Shown here in pieces: positions 1-10,833 of a stretch of DNA of 64,000 nt. The notes beneath the pieces were generated by a model that was given only the letters and a program-made list of their open reading frames with translations, was not told the DNA's origin and searched no databases. The stretch is from assembly GCF_900198195.1 (NCBI RefSeq), contig NZ_LT899436.1, positions 1,696,001-1,760,000 on the forward strand, written 5' to 3'. Made by a program: the position numbers and the translations under genes. Source of the DNA: Tenacibaculum jejuense. Lineage in GTDB: Bacteria; Bacteroidota; Bacteroidia; Flavobacteriales; Flavobacteriaceae. Position 1 is the first letter of the stretch, and every line of letters begins with the position of its first letter.

Positions 1-3000
1 AAAAGACAAGAAGAGCAAATATTTAATAATAGATATACTTCTTTTTATAACTACACAGGTAATATCATAAACGATCAAATAAATAAAGGACTTGTAGCTA
101 ATTTCTCTGGAGATGCTGAAGAACAACCTACAAATCAATATATGCCTGAGCTTACCTCAACGCATTGGTTAAACACAATTCAGCAAGATGGTTATCCTGC
201 TTACGGAAAAATTGCATCAAAGCTAACAAGCAATAGCAGTAATAAAACATTGGCTTTCATTAATAGTGAAATAGAAAATCCAATTAGCCAATTAGATCAA
301 ATCATTGTTAGTGCTTCTAAAGGTGCTTTTTCTGATAAAGTGGAACTTAAATGGTTTCATGTTGCTGATTTAACCTATTATAATATTTACAGAGATGGAA
401 GTAAAATAGGTACTGAAGATAATATCACAAAAAATAGTGGAGAACAGTTATTTTTTACAGATAAAGGAGCCTTACCTGGAACAATATATACATATACAAT
501 AGTAGGTGACAATACAGATGCACCAAACCCTAAAAGTGGTAGTAATACTGGATTCATTTTTCCGAATGGTACCCTTACAGGAGTTGTAAAAACACAATCA
601 GAAGTATATGTTAAAGATGTAGCTATTGAAATTAATTTAAACGAACCTGATCCAAGTAATACAGATGCTGTTAATGCATATACAGCAGCGAATGGTAGTG
701 CCTTAGAGTTTGCTGCAAATTCACCTAAAATTAGTTTTGTCGAAAGTAAATTAATTACTGATAATAATAATATTACTATAGAATTTTGGTATAAGAACGG
801 AACCACTACCGGAAGAGGAACTAACAAAGTATTTCAATCAGGTAATACTTCAATTGCAATAAATACTTCTAGTAATACAGATGTATCAACTAGTATTCAG
901 TTTAATAATAATATTGTTAAGACTTTTCCATTAGGCGCTAACGATACAGAGTGGCATCACTATGTATATGCTTTTGGAAACGATGGTATTAATGTGTACA
1001 AAGATGAAGTACTTGTTGGTACTGATACTACTGCTTTTGACTGGAGCTCTACCTCTAACGATTATAATTTTTATATCAATCAAGCTGCTGCACATACATA
1101 TTTAGTAGATGAATTTAGAGTATGGAAGGGTAAGAAAAATCTTGACGAAATTGAAAAATATGCTACTTATATAGCTGATTCAGATGAAGAAAATTTATTA
1201 TTAGCCTATTCTATGGACCTTAATGATACTAAAGCAATTTATAATCGTGCTTCTGTTTCACAAGGTAGTTATGTAGGAAAAATAGAACAAACATCTAATT
1301 TAGTTTACAAAGAGCAACCTAAAGCTTTAAAATATGTAGCGTATACAGATGCTAATGGTAGTTACGAATTCAGTGCTATTTACAGTACACACGATAAATA
1401 TACCTATACTTCTAGAGCTACTAAACCTATACATGAGTTTAAACCATCTACGGTTGGTGCAATTATAAAACAATCTTCTTTACCTAGTGACTACAGTAAA
1501 GTAGCTAACTTCACTGATATTTCTAATTTACCTGTTGCAGGTAGAATCTTTTATGTTGAAGGTGAAAACAAGTATCCTGTTCCTGCTGGAAGAAGATTAG
1601 CGATTGATGGGCAACCATTATTAGGTTCTGCTGATGGTTTATTAAGTAATAAAGATGGTGTATACAGTGTTTCATCTTCTTTAGGTTTACATACTTTTGA
1701 AGTTTTTAATCCTGAATTAACAAATAACAATAGCTTAAACAGTTTAGATTTTTCACCTGTAGAAGCAGATAATACAATTACAAGTGGTGGTTATGCTGTT
1801 ACTAAAAACACTATCAATTACAAAGATAATGGTATTACGATCTCTGGATTTGTGAAACCTTTTGTGTCTGTTACCTACCCTAGTTTTGTTCCTGAAAAAC
1901 AAACATTACTACAATGGAACCAATTAGAAGTAGTTTTAAAAAACAATACTTTAATTCAAGTATTCTATAATGATCAATTACAAAAAGAAGCTGCTTTAAA
2001 CAATCCTAGCTCTTTCTCTTTTTTCGCTGTAAGTATTGCTGATACGGGTGAATTAGGTTTATTAGTAAATGGTACTTATAAATCAGGAATGATAAGCGCT
2101 CCTACTTTTAATAATGATTGGTTGTATATAGGAGCAAGCACAGATAATGGAGGCACTGCAACTGCATCTAACTTATCTCCTATGACTTTGGTAGAATTTA
2201 GAAATACTTCATATACTGAAGCTGAATTGAAAGCTATCAAAAGTGGTGATATTATTGATGGAGATGCTGATCACTTAGAATTATCTTTCGATTTTGCTCA
2301 AGAAAAAGGAAACAGAGCTTTATCTAAAACTGTAGCTGGTAAAGACAACTATTTAGTGTTAAATGATGCTGCAACTATCAGCAATTCAGAAATCATAACC
2401 TATTCAAAAAAATACAAGTATGAATATGTAGCTACTACAGCTCGATACAATCCTCAAGCAGGTAGTCATTTGTATTCTTTAAATGTTATTGATCCAATGA
2501 CTGAGGTAGATTTTGAAATGAAAGATCGATTTGGTTTTGTAGGAAATATAGTTATTCCTTGCGAAAATACAATTGGAGCATGGACAGGAACAATTACAAG
2601 AACTGATAGTGATGCAACTCCTGCTTTCTCAAAAGAAATTACAGCTAGTAATTTTGATAATGAGAACAAAGTATTTATGATAGATGGTCTTATTCCTGGA
2701 AAATATGAAGTGATTATTACCAATGTAAATGATACAACTATTACTAGAAGTATCTCAAACATAGATATCACTAAAGGTTGGGCTACTTATGATTTTGAAT
2801 ATAGAGCTCCTTTATCTATTGAATTGAATGCATATCAAGTAAAAGAAGATAAAATTACCACTCCTTTAGAAGATTTAGTTGAAAGTGATTTCGACCTTTT
2901 AGAAAAAGCTTGTGGTAAAGATTTCTATGTATTTAGCGAAGGTGCACCTGTATTGCTTCAAGCAACTGTATTTGAACAATATGGAGATCAAAAATGTATG

Positions 3001-6000
3001 ATCGAAGAGGCTACAGTTAATTTTACAGGTGGATTATTCAAACTAGCTGATGGTGCTACTTCTGCACAAGGAAAAACAGATGCAAATGGACATGCAGTAT
3101 TAGCTTCTTTTGCAGCTACTCCTAATTTTATGGCTCCACATACAAAAGGTTTTACGATTCAGGCTATGAAAAATGAGAGCAGTAAAATTGAAACTTTAAA
3201 AGGGTTAATTACTGGAGCAAGAATGAACAATAGTGATTTTACTATTGCTGATCCTGTTATTAATTATGTCTTACACGATCCTCCTGGTGATGGAAGTAGC
3301 GCAACTCTTAAAAAAGGAACTAAATCAGTTACTACTGGTAAATGGAATGCTGCTTTAGGATATACAGGTACACTTAGTAATCAATTAGGTTTAGAACACA
3401 GACAAAACTTAGTGGCTACCGTATTAGGGTTTGGTACTTCTATTACTGCCTTTAAAGCTGAGGTTTCAACAGGCGTAGATGTACAATTTAGTGCTTTAGG
3501 AACGTATAATGGTAGTACCGTTACAGAAACTGAAAATACTGAAGAGTTTTCTACATCAAGCTCTGAAAGCATTGTCGGTAAAGAAGCGGATTTATTTATT
3601 GGAACTGGGTATTTAATAACTGTTGGTTCTGGTGAAACATTGGCGTACGATAGTGATGCTTGTGAAGTTCAATACAGTTCTAATGCTCAGGTTTTAAATA
3701 ATAAAATAGATAATTCTTTTTCACATACCTATTATGATATTAAAAAAGATATGATTCCTAATTTATTAGAAGCTATAGCGAATGAAACTGATGATAAAAA
3801 AATTAAGTCGTATGAAAATTCTGTTATAAAATGGAGTGCTGCTTTAATTAACAACGACTTTGCTTTAAACTTATATAAAAGATCAGACTATGCATATTTG
3901 AAAGATCACGCATTTCTTTCTGAACTTGATCAAAAGTTAGATGAATATGACGAAAGTAAATATGATTGGAATGATTATAAACAATTTAAAAACTTTGATA
4001 AAAACAGAAGTTTTGATGGTGGTGGTTCTGTATACACTAGAAATATTACCACTGCTGATACTGATACCAATGGTGCAGATTTTCAGTCTACCTTTGATTT
4101 TGGATATAAAACACAAGTAGATGGAACTGTAGCTGGTGTAAGTTCTAAATTTGAATATACCAATACTGTAAACACTGCATTGGGTGGTGGTTTCGAAATT
4201 ACTGATGAAACAAACACCTTGGTGCAGTACACCTTAACGGATGGTGATGCTGGTGATCGTTTTGCTTTAGAAATAAGACGTGATCCAAATTATGGAGTGC
4301 CTATTTTTAAAACTTTAGCAGGAAAAAGTTCTTGTCCGGCAGAGCGTGGTACACAAATTAGAACAGGTGTAGAAATTTCTTCAGAAAAAACCATTGCTAA
4401 TGGCTTAGCGGGACAAACATTAGAATACCAAGTAAAACTGAGAAATACCCAAACAGCTGGAAATGCAGATTCTCCTAAAACCTACGAGCTTTCTCTTTCA
4501 ACAGAAACCAATCCACTTGGTGCTATTGTTACAGTTGGTGGTAAAAAGTTAAATGGTAACACTATTTCTTATTGGTTTGGTCCAGACGATACCTCTCCTA
4601 CTGGTATTAAACAAGAATATGATGTTACTGTACAAGTAACAATGCCAGACAACGAAACAGATTCGTATGTTGAATACAAAGATTTGGAGTTGTTATTTGC
4701 GGTACCTTGTGAAGGACATACTGATTTAGATTATGATCACAACATTAGTGTATACGAAGATGCAGGAGTTAAAAGTATTGATGCTTTATATCTGACTGCT
4801 CAGTTCCATGGACCTTGTATTAAAGAAACGATTATGAATAGTCCTCAAGAAAATTGGGTGATTAATCAATCGAACAATAATATTCAAGATTTTATTTTCA
4901 CGCTTTCTGGTGTATCAATAGAAAATGATGAAGTAGTACTGCCTGGTAGTTTAACTGCTGTAGAAATAGAATATGCTTTGGCTGACAACAATACGCCTAT
5001 TTTGTTAAAAACAATTACAGCTGAAGAGTTAAAGAATATGTATAGCGATACTCACAATGCTTTTAAAGCTTCTGTTGATGTATCTGGATTGGTAAATGGT
5101 GGTTATGGTTTTAGAATTGTACCTGTATGTGGATTAGGAACTGAAGTTTGGAGGCGAAATACACCTACCCCATATGTGTATGGAAACGTGTCTAGAACTG
5201 CTCCATTATTATTAGAAACGAGTCCTATTGAAGGAGGAATATTAACTGATGGAGCTATTACTGCTGTTTACAACAAGCCTTTAGATCCTACTACACTTAC
5301 TTCTTTAAATATTTCGTTAAGAGGTACATTAGGAGGTTTACCTAAAAAATTAATATCAGCTGAATTTAATGGACCTACAGATATTATTACCGTTCCACAC
5401 GGAGATTTCTTAAATCTTTCTGGTGCATTCACTACAGAGTTTTGGATAAATCCAACTGCATATCCAGTTAACGGAATAGTGAATCTATTTGAAAAGGGTA
5501 ACAACTATAGTTTAGGATTAAATGCAAATGGAAAATTAGTATATAAAGAAGGACTAGGTGGAAATACTACTGCAAGCTTACCTCTTCATGAATGGACTCA
5601 CGTAGCCATGGTATATGATGGATACAATAACATAAACTTCTATTTCAATGGTGTTTTGGTGTATTCTGATGTTGGATATAATGTATCTAATGAAAATATT
5701 CAATTAAATACTGATGATTTAATTATTGGTGGATCTAACGATCAAAATGAAGGATATTTAGGTTTAATAGATGAATTACGAATTTGGAATAAAGCACGTT
5801 CACACGGACAAATTGTTTCTTTTAAAGATAAACAGTTATTAGGTAACGAAGATCAATTAATGGCATATTATGTATTTGATAATATCGCTTTAGAAGTAGA
5901 TGGTTTCCAAGAAGGTGTTAGAGATTTCACTGGTAATACTAGTGGTAGTACTCAAAATGGTATTTCTTGGATTGAAGGTGATTTTGCAGCTCCTTTATCT

Positions 6001-8115
6001 ATTGAACAATTAATACAAGACATTCCTATTGAAGTAAACACAAATGTTGACAATAATGAAATTATTATCACGCCTTTAAACTTTCAAGAGTATTTCTTAG
6101 AAGGAGCTAAATTAACTGCTATACTTAGTAATAACTCTATCAAAGGTGTAGACGGTAATATTACTGAAGGTCATAGTTGGTCGTTTACCATCAATAAGAA
6201 TAATACTAGCTGGAACAAAGCCAATATTAATGCTTCTCAACAAGTTGGAAATACTACAAGTTTTTCTGCAACACTTACCAACAATGGAGGTACTGATACA
6301 ACTTTTGAACTACAATCTTTACCCGATTGGTTAAAGTGTACAAATGTTACGGTTGGTGATGAAATAACTATTGAAGCTGGTTTTGAAAAAACATTAAACT
6401 TTAGCACTTCGGCTTACTTAAACAAAGGTGTTTTTTACGATAACATTGGTGTAATTACTTATAGTGAAACTGGAACTAGAACTGGTTACGAATACTTTAA
6501 ACTTACATTAGATGTTAATTGTGAAACCCCAGATTATGAATTTAATGCCTCTAATTTCCCTTTTAAAAAGGAATTTACAGGAACATTAAACATTGCTGGT
6601 GAAATTTCAGAAGATACTAACGATGTGATAGTTGCTTATTTTAACAATGAAGTAAGAGGAAAAGGTAGCGTTTCTATGATCAATAATAAGCCAACTGTTT
6701 TATTAGATGTCTTTTATAATGTCGGTGAGTCTGGTGATTTATATTTCCATGTTTGGGATGATTCTCATTGTAAAGAATACATTGGTTTACAACAAACTTA
6801 TGCTATTGGAGATACTCCTTCTGAAGGAAATATTATTACACCTGTATTATTTGAAACTGGTGATACTATTGTAAAAAGAATTCCTTTATTACAAGGTTAC
6901 CAATGGGTTAGTTTCAACTCGATCAATAATCCTCAAACTTCTATTTTAGATGTTAATCGTATTAAAGGTATGGAAGAAGGTGATCAAATCATGGAACTAT
7001 CTGGAAATGAAATCACTTCATTCTCGGCTACTGGAGAAGCTAGTGGTACGCTTCAACAATTAGATTATACCAAAGGATATCAAGTGAAATCTGCAAGTGA
7101 TAAACTAATGCTTATTCAAGGTACTGATGCTCCTATGAATACTAATATTTCTGTAAATGGTGGATATGCAACCAACTATGTAGGATATATTCCTAATGTA
7201 ATGTTTAACACCTCGTATGCTTTACGTTCTTTATCTAATAAATTTTCTATTGGAGATAAAGTTTCAGGACGAGAAGGTTTTTCAGAATTTACTGCAGAAG
7301 GATGGAAAGGTACTTTAACACATTTAATACCAAACAAGTCTTATAGTATTAAAATGTTGAACCCTGGTACTTTAAATTATTCTGGTGTTGTTACTACTTC
7401 AAATAATGTAGCTTCAAGAACAATGTCTTTTGATGATGTAACATCAGAAAATACTGATAAAAATGCGTTAGATACTAAATACTTAAAAGATGCTAAAGCG
7501 AAAGGTATTGAGGTAGATGGAACAAAATATCCTTTTATTATGTCTGTTACTGCAAAAATTGTTGCTGATAATATAGATACTGATAAAGAATATATGGTTG
7601 TTGCAGAATCAAACGGTGAATATAGAGGGATAGCAAAAGCTGTGAAACAAGAAGATGACTTTGCTTACTTTATGACTGTTTATGGAACCAATAAAGAAAC
7701 CATAAATTTCAAGGTTATTACAGATGATGAAACTTTTGCTATTAAAAACACGTTGTCTTTTTCTAAAAATCAATTTGTTGGTAACATAGAAAACAGATAT
7801 CCTTTACGTGTATCCAATTCAAGTCAATCTGGTATTAATGGAAGTATATTGACTATCGACAACAATCCTGTTGGTGAAATAGCAACTATTCATATGCAAC
7901 CAATAACTACAGATAACTATGTGTTAAACTTAGTAAGTCTTAATGGTACTGAAATTGCAACATTATTTTCTGGAAAATTACAAGAAAATGAACGCACATC
8001 AGTAATTTTAGATAGATCTAACGATTCGCGATTAAATAAAATACCAAACGGAATTTATTTATGTCATCTTAAAAATTCAAACAGTAGCACTGTATTAAAA
8101 TTGATTTTTAAGTAA
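1..8115 (+). CDS. Giant T9SS-secreted LamG-domain protein, 5' end outside window
   Basis: The reading frame is open from base 1, so the gene starts before the window; the first in-window ATG (142) is internal. Over 2,700 residues are present. Three LamG/concanavalin-like lectin segments are visible at about nt 700-1210, 1840-2290 and 5360-5900; each has strand patterns such as EFWY or EFWI, a WHHYVYAF- or WTHVAMVYDG-type core and DEFRVW or DELRIW. Between them lie beta-rich Ig-like or Big-like stretches. The last ~85 residues form a Por_Secre_tail-type sorting domain (ending NGIYLCHLKN...LKLIFK), so export by the type IX system to the cell surface or medium is expected. A strong terminator follows. 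Likely role is adhesion or glycan binding; that is inference, no catalytic domain is recognised. Confidence 0.85.
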   Translation, partial: KRQEEQIFNNRYTSFYNYTGNIINDQINKGLVANFSGDAEEQPTNQYMPELTSTHWLNTIQQDGYPAYGKIASKLTSNSSNKTLAFINSEIENPISQLDQIIVSASKGAFSDKVELKWFHVADLTYYNIYRDGSKIGTEDNITKNSGEQLFFTDKGALPGTIYTYTIVGDNTDAPNPKSGSNTGFIFPNGTLTGVVKTQSEVYVKDVAIEINLNEPDPSNTDAVNAYTAANGSALEFAANSPKISFVESKLITDNNNITIEFWYKNGTTTGRGTNKVFQSGNTSIAINTSSNTDVSTSIQFNNNIVKTFPLGANDTEWHHYVYAFGNDGINVYKDEVLVGTDTTAFDWSSTSNDYNFYINQAAAHTYLVDEFRVWKGKKNLDEIEKYATYIADSDEENLLLAYSMDLNDTKAIYNRASVSQGSYVGKIEQTSNLVYKEQPKALKYVAYTDANGSYEFSAIYSTHDKYTYTSRATKPIHEFKPSTVGAIIKQSSLPSDYSKVANFTDISNLPVAGRIFYVEGENKYPVPAGRRLAIDGQPLLGSADGLLSNKDGVYSVSSSLGLHTFEVFNPELTNNNSLNSLDFSPVEADNTITSGGYAVTKNTINYKDNGITISGFVKPFVSVTYPSFVPEKQTLLQWNQLEVVLKNNTLIQVFYNDQLQKEAALNNPSSFSFFAVSIADTGELGLLVNGTYKSGMISAPTFNNDWLYIGASTDNGGTATASNLSPMTLVEFRNTSYTEAELKAIKSGDIIDGDADHLELSFDFAQEKGNRALSKTVAGKDNYLVLNDAATISNSEIITYSKKYKYEYVATTARYNPQAGSHLYSLNVIDPMTEVDFEMKDRFGFVGNIVIPCENTIGAWTGTITRTDSDATPAFSKEITASNFDNENKVFMIDGLIPGKYEVIITNVNDTTITRSISNIDITKGWATYDFEYRAPLSIELNAYQVKEDKITTPLEDLVESDFDLLEKACGKDFYVFSEGAPVLLQATVFEQYGDQKCMIEEATVNFTGGLFKLADGATSAQGKTDANGHAVLASFAATPNFMAPHTKGFTIQAMKNESSKIETLKGLITGARMNNSDFTIADPVINYVLHDPPGDGSSATLKKGTKSVTTGKWNAALGYTGTLSNQLGLEHRQNLVATVLGFGTSITAFKAEVSTGVDVQFSALGTYNGSTVTETENTEEFSTSSSESIVGKEADLFIGTGYLITVGSGETLAYDSDACEVQYSSNAQVLNNKIDNSFSHTYYDIKKDMIPNLLEAIANETDDKKIKSYENSVIKWSAALINNDFALNLYKRSDYAYLKDHAFLSELDQKLDEYDESKYDWNDYKQFKNFDKNRSFDGGGSVYTRNITTADTDTNGADFQSTFDFGYKTQVDGTVAGVSSKFEYTNTVNTALGGGFEITDETNTLVQYTLTDGDAGDRFALEIRRDPNYGVPIFKTLAGKSSCPAERGTQIRTGVEISSEKTIANGLAGQTLEYQVKLRNTQTAGNADSPKTYELSLSTETNPLGAIVTVGGKKLNGNTISYWFGPDDTSPTGIKQEYDVTVQVTMPDNETDSYVEYKDLELLFAVPCEGHTDLDYDHNISVYEDAGVKSIDALYLTAQFHGPCIKETIMNSPQENWVINQSNNNIQDFIFTLSGVSIENDEVVLPGSLTAVEIEYALADNNTPILLKTITAEELKNMYSDTHNAFKASVDVSGLVNGGYGFRIVPVCGLGTEVWRRNTPTPYVYGNVSRTAPLLLETSPIEGGILTDGAITAVYNKPLDPTTLTSLNISLRGTLGGLPKKLISAEFNGPTDIITVPHGDFLNLSGAFTTEFWINPTAYPVNGIVNLFEKGNNYSLGLNANGKLVYKEGLGGNTTASLPLHEWTHVAMVYDGYNNINFYFNGVLVYSDVGYNVSNENIQLNTDDLIIGGSNDQNEGYLGLIDELRIWNKARSHGQIVSFKDKQLLGNEDQLMAYYVFDNIALEVDGFQEGVRDFTGNTSGSTQNGISWIEGDFAAPLSIEQLIQDIPIEVNTNVDNNEIIITPLNFQEYFLEGAKLTAILSNNSIKGVDGNITEGHSWSFTINKNNTSWNKANINASQQVGNTTSFSATLTNNGGTDTTFELQSLPDWLKCTNVTVGDEITIEAGFEKTLNFSTSAYLNKGVFYDNIGVITYSETGTRTGYEYFKLTLDVNCETPDYEFNASNFPFKKEFTGTLNIAGEISEDTNDVIVAYFNNEVRGKGSVSMINNKPTVLLDVFYNVGESGDLYFHVWDDSHCKEYIGLQQTYAIGDTPSEGNIITPVLFETGDTIVKRIPLLQGYQWVSFNSINNPQTSILDVNRIKGMEEGDQIMELSGNEITSFSATGEASGTLQQLDYTKGYQVKSASDKLMLIQGTDAPMNTNISVNGGYATNYVGYIPNVMFNTSYALRSLSNKFSIGDKVSGREGFSEFTAEGWKGTLTHLIPNKSYSIKMLNPGTLNYSGVVTTSNNVASRTMSFDDVTSENTDKNALDTKYLKDAKAKGIEVDGTKYPFIMSVTAKIVADNIDTDKEYMVVAESNGEYRGIAKAVKQEDDFAYFMTVYGTNKETINFKVITDDETFAIKNTLSFSKNQFVGNIENRYPLRVSNSSQSGINGSILTIDNNPVGEIATIHMQPITTDNYVLNLVSLNGTEIATLFSGKLQENERTSVILDRSNDSRLNKIPNGIYLCHLKNSNSSTVLKLIFK

Positions 8116-8142
8116 TTTTTTAAAAGTAAAAAACTTTATAAG

Positions 8143-8176
8143 CTGTCTGAAAAATATTTTCAGACAGTTTTTTTTT
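8143..8176 (+). terminator. Rho-independent terminator after the giant T9SS protein
   Basis: Inverted repeat CTGTCTGAAAAA / TTTTTCAGACAG with a minimal loop, followed by a run of T. It lies 28 bases after the stop codon. Confidence 0.85.
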
Positions 8177-8293
8177 ATGAAATAATTATTCAGTTACTTC
8201 TTAACTAAGTCTTAGCTTATGTTTATTTGTAGTTAGTTATTTCAAATTAATTTATATCAAATAATATTAAATATTTGAATCACATCTTAATAC

Positions 8294-8332
8294 AAAAATT
8301 CTCTTTTAATATTAAAGGAGAGTTTTTCTTTT
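8294..8332. terminator. Second hairpin with T-run downstream of the giant gene
   Basis: The arms AAAAATTCTCTTTTAAT and ATTAAAGGAGAGTTTTT pair over 17 bases with two G:U wobbles and are followed by CTTTTT. It is separated from the first terminator by about 120 bases, so it may be a back-up terminator or end an undetected short transcript. Confidence 0.5.
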
Positions 8333-8643
8333 TACAAGAGCATATTTTTTCAAAACAAAAACGTATATTTATGTAGTAAATGAATCATAATCTTAATGAT
8401 TGAAATACATTAAGTACAGACTTAATAATATGCCTCCTTTCGTATGTAGTTTTATGTAAAAACACATCGTTTACTTACTATTCGTCTATACTTATTTGCA
8501 TTTGGTCTAAAAATATATGCTTAGTCATAATGTGTCAGCTTAATTGTTCGTAAGAAGCAGTATTTTTAGGTTACGCCTAAATCCAACCAAACAAAAAATT
8601 CCCATGAATTTAATGTTTACAATTGTTCTGTATACTAACTAAT

Positions 8644-9783
8644 ATGAAAACGCTACAACTACAAAGAAGTAAAAATTCTGATTGGAAATACCTAAAAGAA
8701 GAGATAACATTGAAATCTCCTTTAGTCCTAGTTTTTGGAAAAAGAGAATTATTAGAAGATGAAGGAATTTATGACGAAATTAAAAGTATATTTAATGATG
8801 GTCATATAGTTTTTGGCTCTACATCAGGAGATATAACAGCCGATAAAGTTGATAGTGATAGTATTACAATTACAGCAATAGAATTTGAAAAAAGTACATT
8901 TCAGGTAAAACGATTCAATATTTTAGATTCAGTACATAAAACAAGTAGTTTTGAAACAGGAAAAGAGCTAATTAAATCTTTTCCAAAGAATGGTTTAAAA
9001 CATATTTTTATAGTTTCTGAAGGCAGTTTTGTAAACGGAAGTCATCTAACTCAAGGAATGAATGAAGCGACAAATAATGAAGTTCTAATTACAGGTGCTC
9101 TTTGTGGGGATGCAGCTAAATTTGAAAAAACATTAGCTTCATATAACGAAAATCCTAAAGTTGGAGAAGTAGTTGCTATAGGACTATACGGAGATTCACT
9201 TGAAGTTTCGTGTGCTATAAATGGGGGTTGGACACCTTTTGGTCCTGAACGAATTGTAACTAAGTCAGAAGATAATATTTTATATGAGTTAGATGGAAAG
9301 CCTGCATTAGATTTATATAAAAATTACTTGGGTGAAAAAGCAAAAGAACTTCCTGGAGCGGCCTTATTATATCCTTTAAAAGTAAAATCTGAAAATGAAA
9401 ATTATCCTATAGTAAGAACCATTTTAAATATTAATGAAGAAGAACAATCTATGATTCTTGCAGGAAATATTTTAGAAGGAGAACGAGTTCAACTTATGAT
9501 GACCCATGTGGATAATATTGTGAATGCATCAGAATCAGCAGCATTGAGTGCTAATGAAAGTAGAACAAAAGAAGCAGAACTCGCGATTTTAGTGAGTTGT
9601 ATAGGAAGAAAATTGGTGTTAGATCAAAGAGTAGAAGATGAAGTTGAAGAGGTTATGGAAATTATAGGGAAAGAAGCTACAGTATGCGGAATGTATTCTT
9701 ATGGAGAAATTGCACCATTTAATGGCGAAAAAAAGTGCCAACTACACAACCAAACAATGACTATAACTTTAATAAGTGAATAA
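8644..9783 (+). CDS. FIST-domain sensory protein
   Basis: A 379-residue cytoplasmic protein with FIST_N (about residues 20-210) followed by FIST_C (about 215-365). FIST domains are predicted small-ligand sensors that sit with signalling domains. Recognisable features are the N-terminal VLVFGKREL and VFGSTSGDI strand-turns, the INGGWTPFGPERIVT junction, and a C-terminal MYSYGEIAP...LHNQTMTITLI end typical of the family. An upstream in-frame ATG at 8623 exists, but the ATG at 8644 (MKTLQLQ) is preferred because it begins the conserved region. It ends three bases before a histidine kinase gene, so the two are probably one signalling unit; the ligand is unknown. Confidence 0.85.
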   Translation: MKTLQLQRSKNSDWKYLKEEITLKSPLVLVFGKRELLEDEGIYDEIKSIFNDGHIVFGSTSGDITADKVDSDSITITAIEFEKSTFQVKRFNILDSVHKTSSFETGKELIKSFPKNGLKHIFIVSEGSFVNGSHLTQGMNEATNNEVLITGALCGDAAKFEKTLASYNENPKVGEVVAIGLYGDSLEVSCAINGGWTPFGPERIVTKSEDNILYELDGKPALDLYKNYLGEKAKELPGAALLYPLKVKSENENYPIVRTILNINEEEQSMILAGNILEGERVQLMMTHVDNIVNASESAALSANESRTKEAELAILVSCIGRKLVLDQRVEDEVEEVMEIIGKEATVCGMYSYGEIAPFNGEKKCQLHNQTMTITLISE

Positions 9784-9786
9784 AGA

Positions 9787-10833
9787 ATGAATTCTCTTTT
9801 AAAAAGGCAGATTAGAAAATATTTACCTGAGAATTTGCAAAATAATCCTGAACTTGAAGCTTTCTTAGATGCTGTAAATAAGTCATACACGAACTCAGAC
9901 GAACAGTTTTCTATGTTGCAGAGAGCAACAATGATTAGTTCCGAAGAACTCTCGGATGCCAGTGAGAAATTAAAAAAAGAAACAGATAAGCAGAGAGAAA
10001 TAATTGCTAAACTTAAAAATGTAATAACTACACTAAATGTTTACGAGTTAGAAAAAGATGATTCTCTAGAAGACAGTTCTACATTAAAGCTAGTGGATTT
10101 TATTGACCATCAAACCAAAGAAATTTTAAAAGTCAATCAATTAAAAGATAAGCTTTTAATTAGTTTAGAAAAACAAAATGAAGAATTGAATGAATATGCA
10201 CATATGGTTTCTCATGATTTAGTTTCTCCATTAAGAAATATAGAAACTCTAGTACATATGCTTTCAGAAGATTATGAAGGATTGATAGAGAAGGATGGTT
10301 TAGATAAGCTAAAACTAATTAGTGAAAATGTAGAAAGAATAGATATACTAGCTGGAGCAATAAGAAATTATTCTTCCATAAAAGTACAAGCAAAAAAATT
10401 AACAAATCTGAATATGCATCATTTGTTAGATGATGTTATTAATGAGCTTAAACTTTGCAAAAGAAGTCATATACATATAGCTAACGAACTTCCAGAAATT
10501 AAAGTCGAAGCAGACAGTATGTCGCTATTATTCAGTCACCTAATTAAAAATGCAGTAAAGTTTAATGATAAAGAATTAAAAGTAATTGAAATTGGATGTA
10601 AAGAAGAAGAATTTTTTTGGGAATTTTATGTGAAAGATAACGGAAATGGAATTCAAGAATCCTATCTCAAAAATATTTTTATGGCTTTTTATAAATTAGA
10701 AAACGATTACCAATCTGCCGGAATGGGATTGTCTACAGTAAAGAAAATTGTAGATATGTATGAAGGTAGAGTTTGGGTGGAGTCTAAACCAGATTTGGGT
10801 TCAACTTTCTATTTTACAATCAAAAAACAATAG
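9787..10833 (+). CDS. Cytoplasmic sensor histidine kinase paired with FIST protein
   Basis: 348 residues with no membrane segment. An N-terminal helical/coiled-coil stretch (residues ~40-135) is followed by a HisKA dimerisation domain whose phospho-acceptor is His143 in VSHDLVSPLRN, then a HATPase_c domain with N-box HLIKNAVKFND, G1-box VKDNGNGIQ and G2-like GMGLSTVKKIV. It carries no receiver, PAS or transmembrane sensor module, so sensing is presumably supplied by the FIST protein encoded three bases upstream. No response regulator is encoded nearby; the phospho-transfer partner must lie elsewhere. Confidence 0.88.
   Translation: MNSLLKRQIRKYLPENLQNNPELEAFLDAVNKSYTNSDEQFSMLQRATMISSEELSDASEKLKKETDKQREIIAKLKNVITTLNVYELEKDDSLEDSSTLKLVDFIDHQTKEILKVNQLKDKLLISLEKQNEELNEYAHMVSHDLVSPLRNIETLVHMLSEDYEGLIEKDGLDKLKLISENVERIDILAGAIRNYSSIKVQAKKLTNLNMHHLLDDVINELKLCKRSHIHIANELPEIKVEADSMSLLFSHLIKNAVKFNDKELKVIEIGCKEEEFFWEFYVKDNGNGIQESYLKNIFMAFYKLENDYQSAGMGLSTVKKIVDMYEGRVWVESKPDLGSTFYFTIKKQ

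Larger units (their letters stand above)
8116..8643. other. Long intergenic region before the FIST gene
   Basis: About 530 bases without a credible gene. It holds the terminator at 8143-8176 and a second 34-base palindrome at 8294-8327 (17-base arms, two G:U wobbles) followed by CTTTTT, which looks like another terminator or a read-through stop. The remainder (8340-8640) is AT-rich with only very short ORFs. A possible promoter element TACAATTG lies near 8618, one base off the TAnnTTTG consensus. I see no RNA gene. Confidence 0.5.

Noticed and set aside
387..827. Antisense open frames inside the giant T9SS gene (also at 2466-2771, 3381-3572, 5268-5504).
   Set aside because: They lie opposite a clearly coding frame with domain matches, and their translations have no family features or promoters.
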